Assembly: GCF_000814675.1 (NCBI RefSeq)
Contig: NZ_JWIG01000010.1
Span: 121,005 to 185,004, forward strand
DNA from: Pseudoalteromonas distincta
Lineage (GTDB): Bacteria > Pseudomonadota > Gammaproteobacteria > Enterobacterales > Alteromonadaceae
Direction: 5' to 3'
Length of the DNA stretch: 64,000 bases
Below the pieces are notes generated by a model. The model had not been told where the DNA came from. It saw only the letters and a list, made by a program, of their open reading frames with translations, and ran no database searches. The position numbers and the translations under genes were made by a program. Shown piece by piece: positions 26,097-36,053 of this stretch (position 1 is its first letter; each line of letters starts with the position of its first letter).

Positions 26097-27374
26097 TTAC
26101 AACTGGTTTTTATAAACAACACCTGCTTTCATTACAAAAGGTACTGCCTCTAAGGTTTTAATACTTTTAAGAGGATTTGCTTTTACCGCAATTATATCAG
26201 CTGCAAATCCGGTTTTAATTTGTCCTAACTGAGTATCCATTTTTAATAACTTAGCGCTATTAATAGTTGATGCTTGAATGGCTTGTAGTTCTGTCATGCC
26301 AAATTCAACCATGCGGCTAAACTGTTTTGCATTATCTCCGTGCGGGTAAATTGCTGCATCGGTACCGAACACCATTTTAACACCCGCTTTTACAGCACGG
26401 CTAAAGCTATCACGTTGCCTTTTAGAAACTTGGCGCTCTTTATTAAGGTTTTCTTCGTCTACGCCGTTTTGCTCGCCATAAGTGAGTGTGTATTCGGTGT
26501 TATAAATATCCATAGAAAGCCAAGTTCCATGCTCTTTGGCAAGCGCTATCGCTTCGTCATCTAAAAAGCTCGCATGCTCTACGCTATCAACACCTGCTTT
26601 AATGGCTGTTTTTATACCGCTTGTACCGTGTGCGTGAGCAGCTACTGGTAAATCTCGCATATGGGCTTCATCAACAATGGCTTTCATTTCTTCAAAAGAA
26701 TACTGCTGTGCACCTACTTTAGTCCCTTTTGAAAATACTCCACCTGTGGCGCAAAACTTAATAGCATTTGCCCCGTATTTAATATTTTCGCGTACTTTTA
26801 TACGCGCAGCCCATGGACCGTCTGCGACGCCACTTGAAGTATATTTAAGCTCAGGAGGTAATCGGTTGTTATCACAGTGCCCGCCAGTAATGCCGAGTGA
26901 TGGGCCTGCAGCCCAAATACGAGGGCCAACTATGTCACCCGCATTTATGCCGTCACGCACGGCTATGACGCTGTAACCTTCTGCACCAACATTACGTACT
27001 GTTGTAAATCCAGCTTCTAGGGTTTTTTTAGCAAAATGAGCCGCTTTAATCGCCATTCTAGGAACTGACTGGCCTAAACGTTCACTGCGCGGCACCGTAG
27101 GGTCACTCGTTAAATGCACATGCATATCCATTAAACCTGGCATAAGGGTTAAATCAGGGAGTTGAATGTGTTTATCATCTTTAGTCAGCGTTGGTTTTTT
27201 ATTTTGTTCAATGTTTGTAATTACGCCATCATCAATAGTAATTAAGGGTGATTTAATGAGCTTGCCATCTTTAACATCAACCATGGCTTTAGCCGATAGG
27301 TATGTAACTGCATGGGTATTAAAAGCGGTTAAGCAAAGTAAGGCAATAGAGGTGCTGAGTAGTTGTTTTTTCAT
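26097..27374 (-). CDS. Secreted metal-dependent amidohydrolase
   Basis: A 425-residue hydrolase with a signal peptide cut near NTHA. LMDMHVHLTSD gives the HxH metal pair at about 84-86. AHAHGTSGIKTAIKAGVDSVEHAS supplies two more His ligands, and FGTDAAIYPHG supplies the catalytic Asp. This arrangement is that of imidazolonepropionase-like/Xaa-Pro dipeptidase-like amidohydrolases, several of which are exported by marine bacteria and cleave dipeptides or aryl amides. The substrate is not readable. The Lys that would be carboxylated in binuclear sites may be in IKFCATGGVFSKG. The gene is monocistronic and divergent from the DUF885 gene. Confidence 0.85.
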   Translation of the reverse strand: MKKQLLSTSIALLCLTAFNTHAVTYLSAKAMVDVKDGKLIKSPLITIDDGVITNIEQNKKPTLTKDDKHIQLPDLTLMPGLMDMHVHLTSDPTVPRSERLGQSVPRMAIKAAHFAKKTLEAGFTTVRNVGAEGYSVIAVRDGINAGDIVGPRIWAAGPSLGITGGHCDNNRLPPELKYTSSGVADGPWAARIKVRENIKYGANAIKFCATGGVFSKGTKVGAQQYSFEEMKAIVDEAHMRDLPVAAHAHGTSGIKTAIKAGVDSVEHASFLDDEAIALAKEHGTWLSMDIYNTEYTLTYGEQNGVDEENLNKERQVSKRQRDSFSRAVKAGVKMVFGTDAAIYPHGDNAKQFSRMVEFGMTELQAIQASTINSAKLLKMDTQLGQIKTGFAADIIAVKANPLKSIKTLEAVPFVMKAGVVYKNQL

Positions 27375-27528
27375 TTTATTTTTCTTTTAAATCATATTTT
27401 AATTAATAGAAATGTAACAAGTTCAGATAAAAGTGCAAATTTAATACGATGAATGCAATCTATCGTAATTTCTTTATTAAGCACGGTTTAATGCGCATAA
27501 TTAAAAAACGATATTAAAAAGGATTATC

Positions 27529-29370
27529 ATGAAATCAATTAAATTAGCATTAGTTGCCAGTGGCGTTATGTTTGCTTTAAGTGGCTGTATGAATACTGAG
27601 CTTAGTACACAGACTAATACCAGTACACAGTTAAACACAGTTAACGCATCAGCAGGTATTGTTTCAGAGCTTTCAACAGAGCAACAACTCGATGTACTTG
27701 TTGCACAGTATTACGATGAATCGCTCATATATAGCCCCATCAGCGCAACGTACAATGGTCGTAATGAGTTTAACGATCAATTCACGCCTGTGATTTCAGA
27801 AGAAAATAGAGCAAAAAAAGCCGCTTTTTATAAAAAATATCAACAGCGATTAAACTTTATAGATAAAGCACAGTTAACAGGGCAATCGCTTTTAAGCTTT
27901 GAAATATTAGAGCGCGACCTTGCACTTAAATTAGAAGGCATGCAGTTTCCTGATTATTTACTACCAATAAATCAAATGGCGGGTGCGCATAACACCTTTG
28001 CAGGTTTTGGTTCAGGTCAAAGTGCTCAGCCGTTCAATACCGTTGAAGATTACACCGCTTTTATCTCGCGTAGCGAAGGTTTTGTAAAGTGGCTTGCCAG
28101 TGTAGAGCGTTCAATGGCGCAAGGCATTAAACTAGGTATTACGTTACCAAAACCACTTGCTGAAAAATTACAGCCACAATTTGCAGCTCATGTAGTTAAA
28201 AATGCCGAAGATTCACTATTTTGGGGGCCAATTAAAAAATTACCAGAATCGTTCAGCGCACAGCAAAAGCAAAAAATTACAGCGCAGTATCGTCAATTGA
28301 TTTTGCAGCACTTAGTACCAGCTTATAAAAGCATGAGTGACTTTTTAGCTAATCAGTATATTGCAAATAGTCGAGAAAGCGTAGGTTACAGTGACTTACC
28401 AAACGGTAAAGAGTGGTACGAATACCAAATTAAGAAAAACACAACGCTTAGCTTATCTGCAGACGAAATTCATGACATTGGTTTAAGTGAAGTGTCGCGC
28501 ATTTTAAGCGAAATGAAAAAAGTAAAAGAAACCGTAGGCTTTAAAGGTGAGCTATCTGAATTTTTTGATCATTTACGTGATTCAGATGAATTTTACTACG
28601 ACACGCCTGAGGAGTTAATTGCGGCATATGAAAACGTTAAGAAAAAAATAGATGCGCGTTTGCCTCTACTTTTTAACATAGCACCCAAAGCACCTTACGT
28701 TGTAAAAGCAGTTGAAGCCTACAGAGCGCAGTCGGCAGCAGGTGCATCCTATGCATCTCCGGCGCCTGATGGCTCTCGTCCTGGTATTTTTTATATCAAT
28801 GCTTATAACTTAAAAGCGCAGCCTAAATTTTTACTCGAAACTTTATCGATTCACGAAGCAGCCCCGGGTCATCACTTTCAAATAGCACTTCAGCAAGAAA
28901 TTGAGGGCTTACCTGATTTTCGTAAATTTGGTGGTTATACCGTGTTTGCAGAAGGTTGGGCGCTTTACGCAGAAAGCTTAGGCAAAGAGCTAGGCTTATT
29001 TACCGACCCTTATATGTGGTATGGACGTTTATCGGATGAGCAATTACGCGCAATGCGTTTAGTGCTTGATACCGGTTTTCATGCAAAAGGGTGGACGCGT
29101 CAGCAAGGTATAGATTACATGCTTGCAAATTCATCTATGGCCAAGAGTGATGTAATTGCAGAGGTTGAGCGATATATTGCATGGCCAGGACAAGCGCTTT
29201 CTTACAAGTTAGGGCAATTTAAAATTCAAGAATTACGTGATTTTTCTAAAAAACAACTGGGTGATAAATTTGATATTAAAGCGTTTCACACGCAAATATT
29301 AATTGATGGCGCATTGCCAATGCCAATTCTAGAGGAAAAAATTAAGCGTTGGGTAAAATCTCAAAGCTAA
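27529..29370 (+). CDS. DUF885 family lipoprotein (putative zinc peptidase)
   Basis: A 613-residue lipoprotein. The signal peptide ends at a lipobox LSGC (Cys19), so it is anchored in the outer or inner membrane. The body is DUF885. A zincin-like site SIHEAAPGHHFQ lies near 445 (HExxxHH-type), and a downstream Glu is in FAEGWALYAESLG. DUF885 proteins are thought to be metallopeptidases related to the M32/M3 fold, but activity is not established for most. AAGGA precedes the ATG. The neighbouring exported amidohydrolase suggests joint peptide use; this is inference. Confidence 0.85.
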   Translation: MKSIKLALVASGVMFALSGCMNTELSTQTNTSTQLNTVNASAGIVSELSTEQQLDVLVAQYYDESLIYSPISATYNGRNEFNDQFTPVISEENRAKKAAFYKKYQQRLNFIDKAQLTGQSLLSFEILERDLALKLEGMQFPDYLLPINQMAGAHNTFAGFGSGQSAQPFNTVEDYTAFISRSEGFVKWLASVERSMAQGIKLGITLPKPLAEKLQPQFAAHVVKNAEDSLFWGPIKKLPESFSAQQKQKITAQYRQLILQHLVPAYKSMSDFLANQYIANSRESVGYSDLPNGKEWYEYQIKKNTTLSLSADEIHDIGLSEVSRILSEMKKVKETVGFKGELSEFFDHLRDSDEFYYDTPEELIAAYENVKKKIDARLPLLFNIAPKAPYVVKAVEAYRAQSAAGASYASPAPDGSRPGIFYINAYNLKAQPKFLLETLSIHEAAPGHHFQIALQQEIEGLPDFRKFGGYTVFAEGWALYAESLGKELGLFTDPYMWYGRLSDEQLRAMRLVLDTGFHAKGWTRQQGIDYMLANSSMAKSDVIAEVERYIAWPGQALSYKLGQFKIQELRDFSKKQLGDKFDIKAFHTQILIDGALPMPILEEKIKRWVKSQS

Positions 29371-29376
29371 TTTGTA

Positions 29377-29415
29377 GCGCAAAGCCAGTACTTTGAAAGG
29401 GTATTGGCTTTGCGC
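29377..29415. terminator. Long hairpin after the DUF885 gene
   Basis: GCGCAAAGCCA (29377-29387) pairs with TGGCTTTGCGC (29405-29415), and the stem continues inward with one G-T pair. No T-run, so termination is plausible but not certain. Confidence 0.55.
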
Positions 29416-29467
29416 CATTTACAGCAATACGGTAGAATGCGCGCTCTTTAGGGGGCACGAGTAAACT

Positions 29468-29980
29468 ATGTTTGATCAACAATTAGCAAATACACAATTT
29501 TGGCTTAAAAAAAGCTTAAGCGACATGAGTCAAAACGAATGGGAAGCCATTTGTGATGGATGCGGAAAATGTTGTTTAAATACGTTTATTGATAGCGAAG
29601 ATGAAGACGAATTTACCGCCACCGATCAGTTACGCGAAGGTGAGCAATTAATATTTACTAATATTGTATGTCAGTATCTTGATAACAACACCTGTGGTTG
29701 TAGCGAATATGAAAACCGCCAAACGCTTGTTCCTTCTTGTGTAAAACTCACAAAAGAAAACCTTAAAGACATCTTTTTTATGCCACAAAGCTGCAGTTAC
29801 CGTCGTTTACATGAAGGTCGTGGTTTGGCTTCTTGGCATCCGTTATTAAATAATGGTGATAAAACAAAGATGCATGAGCTAGGTATTTCTGTAAAAGACA
29901 AAACAGTAAAAGATTGCGATGTAAAGCTCGACGACTTTGATTTGTACATTGCAGAATGGCCAACAAAGGACGTAGATTAA
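29468..29980 (+). CDS. ycgN: YcgN family cysteine-cluster protein
   Basis: A 170-residue member of the UPF0260/YkgJ-related cysteine-cluster family. CDGCGKCCLNTF near 30-41, VCQYLDNNTCGCSEY near 67-81, LVPSCVKLT and the later Cys residues probably bind metal (zinc or Fe-S). In E. coli ycgN lies near ycgL-minC; here it is about 9 kb from them. Function is unknown. Its stop codon shares a base with the start of the following methyltransferase (TAATG), so the two form an operon. Confidence 0.9.
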   Translation: MFDQQLANTQFWLKKSLSDMSQNEWEAICDGCGKCCLNTFIDSEDEDEFTATDQLREGEQLIFTNIVCQYLDNNTCGCSEYENRQTLVPSCVKLTKENLKDIFFMPQSCSYRRLHEGRGLASWHPLLNNGDKTKMHELGISVKDKTVKDCDVKLDDFDLYIAEWPTKDVD

Positions 29981-30492
29981 TGAGTAAACAACAAGCCGTA
30001 ATTGGTTTAATCAATCCTAAAAGCCCGACTAATGTTGGCGGTGTATTGCGAGCAGCTGGCTGTTATGACGCTAAACAAGTTTTTTTTACAGGCAATCGCT
30101 ACTTAAATGCCAAAAAATTCCATACAGATACAAAAAATGTAGTGGAGCGTATTCCTTTAACCGAAACAGATAACTTAGAAGCAATAAAGCCACAAGGCGC
30201 AACGGTTGTGGTTATTGAGCTTATTGAAGGTGCAACACCTTTACCTGAGTTTAAACATCCTGAAAATGCATTTTATGTATTTGGCCCCGAAGATGGTTCT
30301 GTATCAAAAGACGTCTTAAAGTGGTGCGATGAGGTTGTTTATATTCCAACTATTGGCTGTATGAACTTAGCGGCTACCTGTAATGTAGTTTTGTATGACC
30401 GCTTGGCTAAATTAGGCGGCGTTGAGAGTAGTGACGATACTATTATTAGCTCTCGTGATACAAACAATAAAATGAGGTGGCAAAAAAGCTGA
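29980..30492 (+). CDS. SPOUT (TrmH-like) RNA methyltransferase
   Basis: A 170-residue RNA 2'-O-methyltransferase-like protein. The ATG inside TAATG is chosen over an upstream in-frame ATG; AAAGGA precedes it and the product starts MSKQQAVIGLINPKSPTNVG. SPOUT motifs are present: motif 1 NPKSPTNVGGVLRAAGCY, motif 2 AFYVFGPEDGSVS and motif 3 IPTIGCMNLAATCNVVLYD, which form the AdoMet-binding knot. Target RNA is unknown; single-domain TrmH/TrmL-like enzymes usually modify tRNA. Overlaps ycgN by one base. Confidence 0.88.
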   Translation: MSKQQAVIGLINPKSPTNVGGVLRAAGCYDAKQVFFTGNRYLNAKKFHTDTKNVVERIPLTETDNLEAIKPQGATVVVIELIEGATPLPEFKHPENAFYVFGPEDGSVSKDVLKWCDEVVYIPTIGCMNLAATCNVVLYDRLAKLGGVESSDDTIISSRDTNNKMRWQKS

Positions 30493-30570
30493 TTAGTTAA
30501 GGTTTATTTGTGCAAAAGTGATAGTAGTAGCTAAACTTAAAAACACTATTAATCACAAATAGATACTAAA

Positions 30571-31461
30571 ATGCGCTGGTTTTATTTTATATCATTGCTA
30601 ACAACTAGTAATAGTTTTGCTGAAACATCGGTTGAGTATTTTCAAAATGGTACTCAACACACCTTAACTGGGCATTCCCATAAATCGGGGGTGCTCTATG
30701 AAGCTAAAAACTCCAAACAAACACTTCATCTAGCCACACTCGATTGGCCTCCCTATATTGGTAAAAATTTATGTAATAAAGGCTGGGTTTATCAATTTTC
30801 AATTGCCTTGTTAAATAGTAAGGGCTACAGCGTATATATTGAATTTTTGCCTTGGGCAAGAGCGGTACGAAATGTAGAACTAGGCAGGGCTGACATACTA
30901 ATGCCTGAATACTTTATAGAAGATACAGCTCCCTCCGATTATGTTGATGGTAAAACACGTCGAGAATTGCTCGGTTTATCTAATTCGTTTAAGGGTGGCG
31001 AAATTGCTTTTTTAAAAAGGAAAGGCGATACAGACCGTTTCACAGGAAACTTAAAATCACTTAAAGGGCAAAAGATTGGTGTTGTTCGAGGGTATCAAAA
31101 TACGCCAGAGTTTGATGCCATGATGGACAATGGCGAGTTTGAAGTTATCACCTCTGTTGATGATTTACAGCTTGTTAAGCTACTGACTGCTAAACGTGTT
31201 GATTTGATTATAGGCGACCCTCAAGCATTGAAATCATCTGTGGCTTACTCCTCTTTAACTAAACCTGAAAAACAATCTTTGCTTTCTTCCATTGAGCAAG
31301 AAAGCATTCCTTTGCAATATAACTCTTTATATTTTGCCATTAGTAAGCGAACACCTAATTGGCTTTTAGTATTAGAGGATATAAACGAAGGGCTTTATCA
31401 GTTTCATAACAGTGGCGAAATAGATCGAATTATTCGTTCGACCAATACATTATGTGAATAA
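30571..31461 (+). CDS. Periplasmic amino-acid-binding-like protein
   Basis: A 296-residue secreted protein of the bacterial extracellular solute-binding family 3. The signal peptide ends near SFA. LATLDWPPYIG near 50 is the usual entry to the ligand fold, followed by GYSVYIEFLPWARAVRNVELGRADILMP and the hinge stretch LKGQKIGVVRGY. No permease or ATPase is adjacent, which is common for solitary marine members that may act in sensing. Cys-containing ends (LCNKG, NTLCE) may form a disulfide. Ligand unknown. Confidence 0.82.
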   Translation: MRWFYFISLLTTSNSFAETSVEYFQNGTQHTLTGHSHKSGVLYEAKNSKQTLHLATLDWPPYIGKNLCNKGWVYQFSIALLNSKGYSVYIEFLPWARAVRNVELGRADILMPEYFIEDTAPSDYVDGKTRRELLGLSNSFKGGEIAFLKRKGDTDRFTGNLKSLKGQKIGVVRGYQNTPEFDAMMDNGEFEVITSVDDLQLVKLLTAKRVDLIIGDPQALKSSVAYSSLTKPEKQSLLSSIEQESIPLQYNSLYFAISKRTPNWLLVLEDINEGLYQFHNSGEIDRIIRSTNTLCE

Positions 31462-31468
31462 CGATATC

Positions 31469-31478
31469 GGAACGTTCC
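31469..31478. promoter_or_regulatory. LacI-type operator GGAACGTTCC (copy 1)
   Basis: A perfect 10-bp palindrome with central CG, followed by ATAA, 72 bases before the sugar transporter start. An identical core plus the same ATAA recurs in front of the chemoreceptor gene. Confidence 0.6.
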
Positions 31479-31516
31479 ATAAGTGCGCTGACTAATTTAT
31501 ATTTAAACATGTAAAA

Positions 31517-31548
31517 TCGTTTTCAATTTGTTAATGGAGTGAAAACGA
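31517..31548 (+). promoter_or_regulatory. Inverted repeat enclosing the transporter ribosome-binding site
   Basis: TCGTTTTCA (31517-31525) and TGAAAACGA (31540-31548) are exact complements. The loop holds the TGGAG ribosome site of the transporter, whose GTG starts two bases later. It could act as RNA structure or as paired protein half-sites. Confidence 0.5.
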
Positions 31549-31549
31549 C

Positions 31550-32806
31550 GTGAGTGAAATAAATACAAACCAATCATTCGCGGTCAACGAACAGCCAAAT
31601 AAAAATTATCTGTTTCCACTGACTGCAATGACGACCCTATTTTTTTTATGGGGTTTTATTACTGTTTTAAACGATGTACTAATACCACGCTTAAAAGGCG
31701 TATTTGATTTAAGCTTTTTTGAAGCGATGCTAGTACAGTTTTGCTTTTTTGGGGCTTACTTTATTGTTTCTATTCCTGCGGGGCTTTTAGTTAAGCAATT
31801 TGGTTACAAAAAAGGGATTTTAACTGGTTTAATTGTGGCTTCAATGGGGTGTATGTTGTTTTACCCTGCTGTTGTAGTACATGAATATTGGCTATTTTTA
31901 GGCGCTTTATTTGTACTTGCTGCAGGCGTAACAGTACTTCAAGTTTCTGCTAACCCTTATGTTGCTGCTCTTGGCAGCGAAAAAACAGCTTCTTCTCGTC
32001 TAAATTTAGCACAAGCACTTAATGCGCTTGGTACTACCGTTGGACCTTATGTTGGTGGTTTATTATTTTTCGGTACGGCAGGTAGTTTAGCCGCATCGGC
32101 AGCAACTGCAGAATCTGTAAAAGTGCCTTATTTAATGCTTGCTGGCGCTTTATTACTTATCGCTATTGTATTTGCCTTTATAAAGCTTCCAGAAATTGAA
32201 GCCCACAAAGAGGAAAATAATACAGCAATTGAATCTCGTTCGTTAATGCAAGCACCGCACTTAACTATGGGTGTACTTGCTATATTTTGCTACGTAGGTG
32301 GGGAAGTTGCCATTGGCAGCTTTTTAGTTAACTACTTTGGTGAGGCGCACATAGCAGGGCTTGAAGAGCATACTGCGGCCGCACTTATTAGTTATTACTG
32401 GGGCGGGGCAATGGTAGGACGTTTTATTGGCTCTGTATTATTACAAAAGATTGCACCTTCTAAAGCTATAGCGTTTAATGCATTTAGTATTATTGTGCTA
32501 TTACTGATCACTATTTTTACTCAAGGTGACGTAGCTTTATACTCAGTATTGGCAATTGGTTTATTTAACTCAATTATGTTCCCGACTATATTTTCAGTTG
32601 CAATCGAGCGACTAGGATCATTGACGAGCAAAGGTTCTGGCTGGTTATGTTTAGCAATTGTTGGTGGTGCACTTGTACCATTACTGCAAGGCTTTATAGC
32701 TGATACAGTAAATATACAGCAAAGCTTTTTTGTTCCAATGTTATGTTATGTATTTATTGCATGGTACGGTTTAAATGTTGTTCGCTTAGCAAATAAGTGG
32801 AAATAA
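31550..32806 (+). CDS. Sugar MFS transporter, FucP/GluP family
   Basis: A 418-residue, 12-helix proton-coupled sugar permease of the inner membrane. The N-terminal helix 1 signature LTAMTTLFFLWGFITVLNDV and the following LIPRLKGVFDLS are characteristic of glucose/galactose (GluP), fucose (FucP) and N-acetylglucosamine (NagP) transporters. VLQVSANPYVAALG near 130 and the second-half SGWLCLAIVGGALVPLLQG support it. GTG start with TGGAG. It is a single gene flanked by two LacI-type palindromes, with no catabolic gene beside it, so the sugar cannot be deduced. Confidence 0.88.
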   Translation: MSEINTNQSFAVNEQPNKNYLFPLTAMTTLFFLWGFITVLNDVLIPRLKGVFDLSFFEAMLVQFCFFGAYFIVSIPAGLLVKQFGYKKGILTGLIVASMGCMLFYPAVVVHEYWLFLGALFVLAAGVTVLQVSANPYVAALGSEKTASSRLNLAQALNALGTTVGPYVGGLLFFGTAGSLAASAATAESVKVPYLMLAGALLLIAIVFAFIKLPEIEAHKEENNTAIESRSLMQAPHLTMGVLAIFCYVGGEVAIGSFLVNYFGEAHIAGLEEHTAAALISYYWGGAMVGRFIGSVLLQKIAPSKAIAFNAFSIIVLLLITIFTQGDVALYSVLAIGLFNSIMFPTIFSVAIERLGSLTSKGSGWLCLAIVGGALVPLLQGFIADTVNIQQSFFVPMLCYVFIAWYGLNVVRLANKWK

Positions 32807-32819
32807 CAGACTATACAAG

Positions 32820-32845
32820 AGTGACTGAATACGTATTCAGTCACT
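32820..32845. terminator. Palindromic terminator after the transporter
   Basis: AGTGACTGAATAC followed directly by GTATTCAGTCACT, 13+13 bases with no spacer. The T-run after it is weak. Confidence 0.6.
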
Positions 32846-32864
32846 TATAAAGCTACATTTAATG

Positions 32865-32874
32865 GGAACGTTCC
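32865..32874. promoter_or_regulatory. LacI-type operator GGAACGTTCC (copy 2)
   Basis: The same 10-bp core as the site before the transporter, again followed by ATAA. It lies about 190 bases upstream of the chemoreceptor start and downstream of the transporter terminator, so it belongs to the chemoreceptor promoter region. Confidence 0.55.
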
Positions 32875-33062
32875 ATAAAAAATAAATCTAGTCATTTATT
32901 ATTTTAATATTAGCCAGTTACCCACAAAAGCCTTTTGTTTTACAATCCTTTATTCTTATTTTTCATCAATAACCTAACTGTAAGTCTCTTTTACTAGGAC
33001 ATTTAGCTAAATTTTTGCTAAAACAGTAAGGCTAATAACGATAAATAATAAAAAGGATGTAT

Positions 33063-34952
33063 ATGCTTAACTCGTTGAAATTTACTTCCAAAGTGACTAT
33101 TGCAGCCTCCTTAATTTTGGTTTTGGTGCTAGGGTTATTTACTTTTAATAACTACATTGCGATGCGCAAGCAAACCGAGCAGCAGTTAAGCCTGGTATTG
33201 CAACAAAATTCCGAATCTGTTTCACAAAATATAGCGAGTTGGTTAAATGCAAAGTTGGCGATTGTTATATCAATTGCTAAAACCCATAAAGCTAATGATT
33301 CTAAAGCACTCACCCTTTCACAATTAAATACAGCAGAGCTTGCTGGAAGCTTTAAAAATACGTATATAGGTAAATCCAGCGGCACGTTTATATTAAACGA
33401 TCAATCAGTCGTTTTACCTCCAGATTTTGATGCGACTTCTCGCCCTTGGTATAAATTAGTCGAAAACAAATCAAATACCGCGTTTACAACTCCTTATATT
33501 GATGTAACCACTAACGAGCTTACAATTTCAGCGGTAGTACCCATACTCCAAAATGGTCAGTTTAGCGGCGTTGCAGGTGCCGATATTGATATGCAGACCG
33601 TGACAAAAATTATCAACGATATTGACTTTTTAGGACTCGGTTATGGTTTTTTACTCGATAACAAAGGGCAAGTGTTAAGCCATCCAAATGCTCAGTTAAA
33701 CTTAAAAAATACATCAGGCATCTTTGGAACCAACACACCTTTACAAAGTGAGTTTACCCAGTACGAGATAAACGGAGAGTCTAAGCTTATTTCGTTTACA
33801 AAAATTAGTGGTATTGAAAACGTAGATTGGTACCTAGGTGTTGTTATAGACAAAGATAAAGCGTATGCCAGTGTCTCTAATTTTGGCCAAACCGCAGCTG
33901 TTTTTATGGTGATAGGAATTATCACTATTATAATTATGATGCAGCTTTTATTACGCTATTTAATGCAGCCAATGAATCGTTTAAACGATGCTATTAAAGA
34001 TATAGCACAAGGTGAGGGCGATTTAACAAGGCGTTTAACCGTTGAAAACGACGATGAATTTGGCGATTTAAGCTATTCATTTAATATTTTCATCGAAAAA
34101 ATTCAGCATTCAATAGAGCAAGTAAAAGAGTCTACAAAGCAATTAGATACAGCTATTGAGAGCTTGGTATCACAAACACATTCTTCGCTGTCTATGTATG
34201 ATGATCAAAGTAAACGAACCGATAGTGTTGCAGCGGCTATCAACCAGTTTTCTGCCACATCAATGGATATTTCAAGTAATGCAGAGAGTGCATCGCAGCT
34301 TGCTAAAAATGCAGATGAACATTCAACACAAAACCAAGAAGCATTAAGCCACAGTGTTGCAACTATCCACCAGCTCTCGGGTAATATGGAAAAAGCTCAG
34401 CAAACTATAAACAGTTTAAATACGCATACAGCCAGTATTGGCCAAGTGCTTGAAGTTATTAAAGGTGTAAGCGAGCAGACTAATTTATTGGCACTTAATG
34501 CCGCAATTGAGGCCGCTAGAGCAGGAGAGGCGGGACGCGGTTTTGCCGTTGTAGCAGATGAAGTTCGCCAATTAGCGCACCGCACTCAACAGTCAACGCA
34601 AGAGATTGAAGACACGGTTAGTCAGTTGCAAAAAGGCTCAAACCTTGCGGTAGAGCTTATGAAAACAAGCCTTGAAGGCAGTGAAAAAAGCGTGCAACAA
34701 GCCGATGCTGTTGGTAATTTAATGAGCCATGTTATACAAGCGATTCAACAAATTAACGATGCAAATCACTCTGTGGCCACTGCAACAGACGAACAAAACC
34801 AAGTTGTTAAGTTATTAGATACAGATATTCAAACAATTAATTCGCTTTGTATACAAGGCAAGGCTAACTTAAATGACACGCTTGACGAATGTACCAAACT
34901 AAAACAACAGTTTAGTGCTTTAGAAAATATGGTTCAAAAGTTTAAAGTATAA
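33063..34952 (+). CDS. Methyl-accepting chemotaxis protein with dCache sensor
   Basis: A 629-residue transmembrane chemoreceptor. The second in-frame ATG is chosen because AAAGG ends six bases before it. TM1 spans about 10-30. The periplasmic double-Cache domain runs from about 35 to 275, with typical ligand-site segments [12 protein letters not shown] and [19 protein letters not shown]2 is near 278-300, followed by HAMP and a long cytoplasmic coiled coil. The hairpin tip [21 protein letters not shown] identifies the CheA/CheW-binding region. Small-molecule attractant unknown; the shared LacI-type palindrome suggests the same sugar as the neighbouring transporter. Confidence 0.93.
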   Translation: MLNSLKFTSKVTIAASLILVLVLGLFTFNNYIAMRKQTEQQLSLVLQQNSESVSQNIASWLNAKLAIVISIAKTHKANDSKALTLSQLNTAELAGSFKNTYIGKSSGTFILNDQSVVLPPDFDATSRPWYKLVENKSNTAFTTPYIDVTTNELTISAVVPILQNGQFSGVAGADIDMQTVTKIINDIDFLGLGYGFLLDNKGQVLSHPNAQLNLKNTSGIFGTNTPLQSEFTQYEINGESKLISFTKISGIENVDWYLGVVIDKDKAYASVSNFGQTAAVFMVIGIITIIIMMQLLLRYLMQPMNRLNDAIKDIAQGEGDLTRRLTVENDDEFGDLSYSFNIFIEKIQHSIEQVKESTKQLDTAIESLVSQTHSSLSMYDDQSKRTDSVAAAINQFSATSMDISSNAESASQLAKNADEHSTQNQEALSHSVATIHQLSGNMEKAQQTINSLNTHTASIGQVLEVIKGVSEQTNLLALNAAIEAARAGEAGRGFAVVADEVRQLAHRTQQSTQEIEDTVSQLQKGSNLAVELMKTSLEGSEKSVQQADAVGNLMSHVIQAIQQINDANHSVATATDEQNQVVKLLDTDIQTINSLCIQGKANLNDTLDECTKLKQQFSALENMVQKFKV

Positions 34953-34957
34953 AATTA

Positions 34958-36040
34958 ATGACTAAAAAAAATGTGAATAAACCAAATTGGCTCAGTCTAA
35001 TAAATATCGACAGTGTTTATAGCTCAGACATGCAACGCAAAGCGTTTTCTTTATTTACCATGATTGGGATTTCAATTGTGGTGATCGCAGTATTAGTGTT
35101 TTTTAATTATAAGCTTTATTCGCCACTACTGACCGCTTCATTAATTATCGTTAACATTACAAATATAAGCTGTTCTATCTATTTTATAAAAACGGGTAAT
35201 CTGCAAGTTGTGGCATTAATAAGTATGAGCATTGTGTGCATGATGTTTATTGCACTTGTTTATACCGGCGGTAAAGATAATACCGCGCTATATTGGCTAA
35301 TGTTTTATCCTGTCGTAACGTTTGCATCTTTAGGGGTTAGATTAGGTGCTTGGTTAGGCTGTACCTTACTGTTTTCTTGTATTGTTATTTTATACGGCCC
35401 TGACTTTGGTCAAGTTAGCTATGGCAACGTAGAAAAAACACGTTTTATAGCGTCCTTTTCTATGGTGTTTTTATTCTCATTTATTGGTGAGTATTTTAGG
35501 CATAAAAGCCACATGGCTATTGCCGATATTACGCTAGAGCAAAAACAAGATGCTTATACTGACCCCCTTACTGGCATAGCAAATAGGCGTTTTATTACCT
35601 CTCATTTTTTAAAGCTTGCTCAAACACGCCCAGAGCAGTACTTACCTTTTTCAATTTTATTAATTGATTTAGATAATTTTAAATCTTTAAACGATACGCA
35701 TGGCCACGATTTTGGTGATACGGTATTGATAGAATTTACGAAACTTCTTGAGTCTCAGTTTTTGGCAACTGCGTTAAAGGCCCGTTATGGCGGTGAGGAA
35801 TTTGTTGTTATTTTACCGCAGCTCACTGCCTCTACAGCCACTGTAATTGCGAACAAATTTCGAGAAGCCGTGGCAGGTCATGTTATATTTACTGATGACA
35901 AGCAGCGTATTTCAATCACCTGTAGCATTGGTATTTCCCAAGTAAATAAAGTAAATGATTATGATGATTCATTAAAGCAAGCTGATGAAGCTCTTTATAG
36001 TGCAAAGGCTGCTGGTCGCAATAGAGTCGTCTCAAACTAG
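34958..36040 (+). CDS. Membrane-bound diguanylate cyclase
   Basis: A 360-residue enzyme that makes cyclic di-GMP. The N-terminal half has about six hydrophobic helices (from residue 30 to 180) as an uncharacterised membrane sensor. A short coiled coil then leads to the GGDEF domain from about 190, with DPLTGIANRRF and the active-site variant GGEEF (ARYGGEEFVVIL), which is catalytically competent in the family. No clear RxxD inhibitory site precedes it. It starts five bases after the chemoreceptor stop, so motility sensing and c-di-GMP signalling are co-expressed. Confidence 0.92.
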   Translation: MTKKNVNKPNWLSLINIDSVYSSDMQRKAFSLFTMIGISIVVIAVLVFFNYKLYSPLLTASLIIVNITNISCSIYFIKTGNLQVVALISMSIVCMMFIALVYTGGKDNTALYWLMFYPVVTFASLGVRLGAWLGCTLLFSCIVILYGPDFGQVSYGNVEKTRFIASFSMVFLFSFIGEYFRHKSHMAIADITLEQKQDAYTDPLTGIANRRFITSHFLKLAQTRPEQYLPFSILLIDLDNFKSLNDTHGHDFGDTVLIEFTKLLESQFLATALKARYGGEEFVVILPQLTASTATVIANKFREAVAGHVIFTDDKQRISITCSIGISQVNKVNDYDDSLKQADEALYSAKAAGRNRVVSN

Positions 36041-36053
36041 TTGAAGGATTAAT

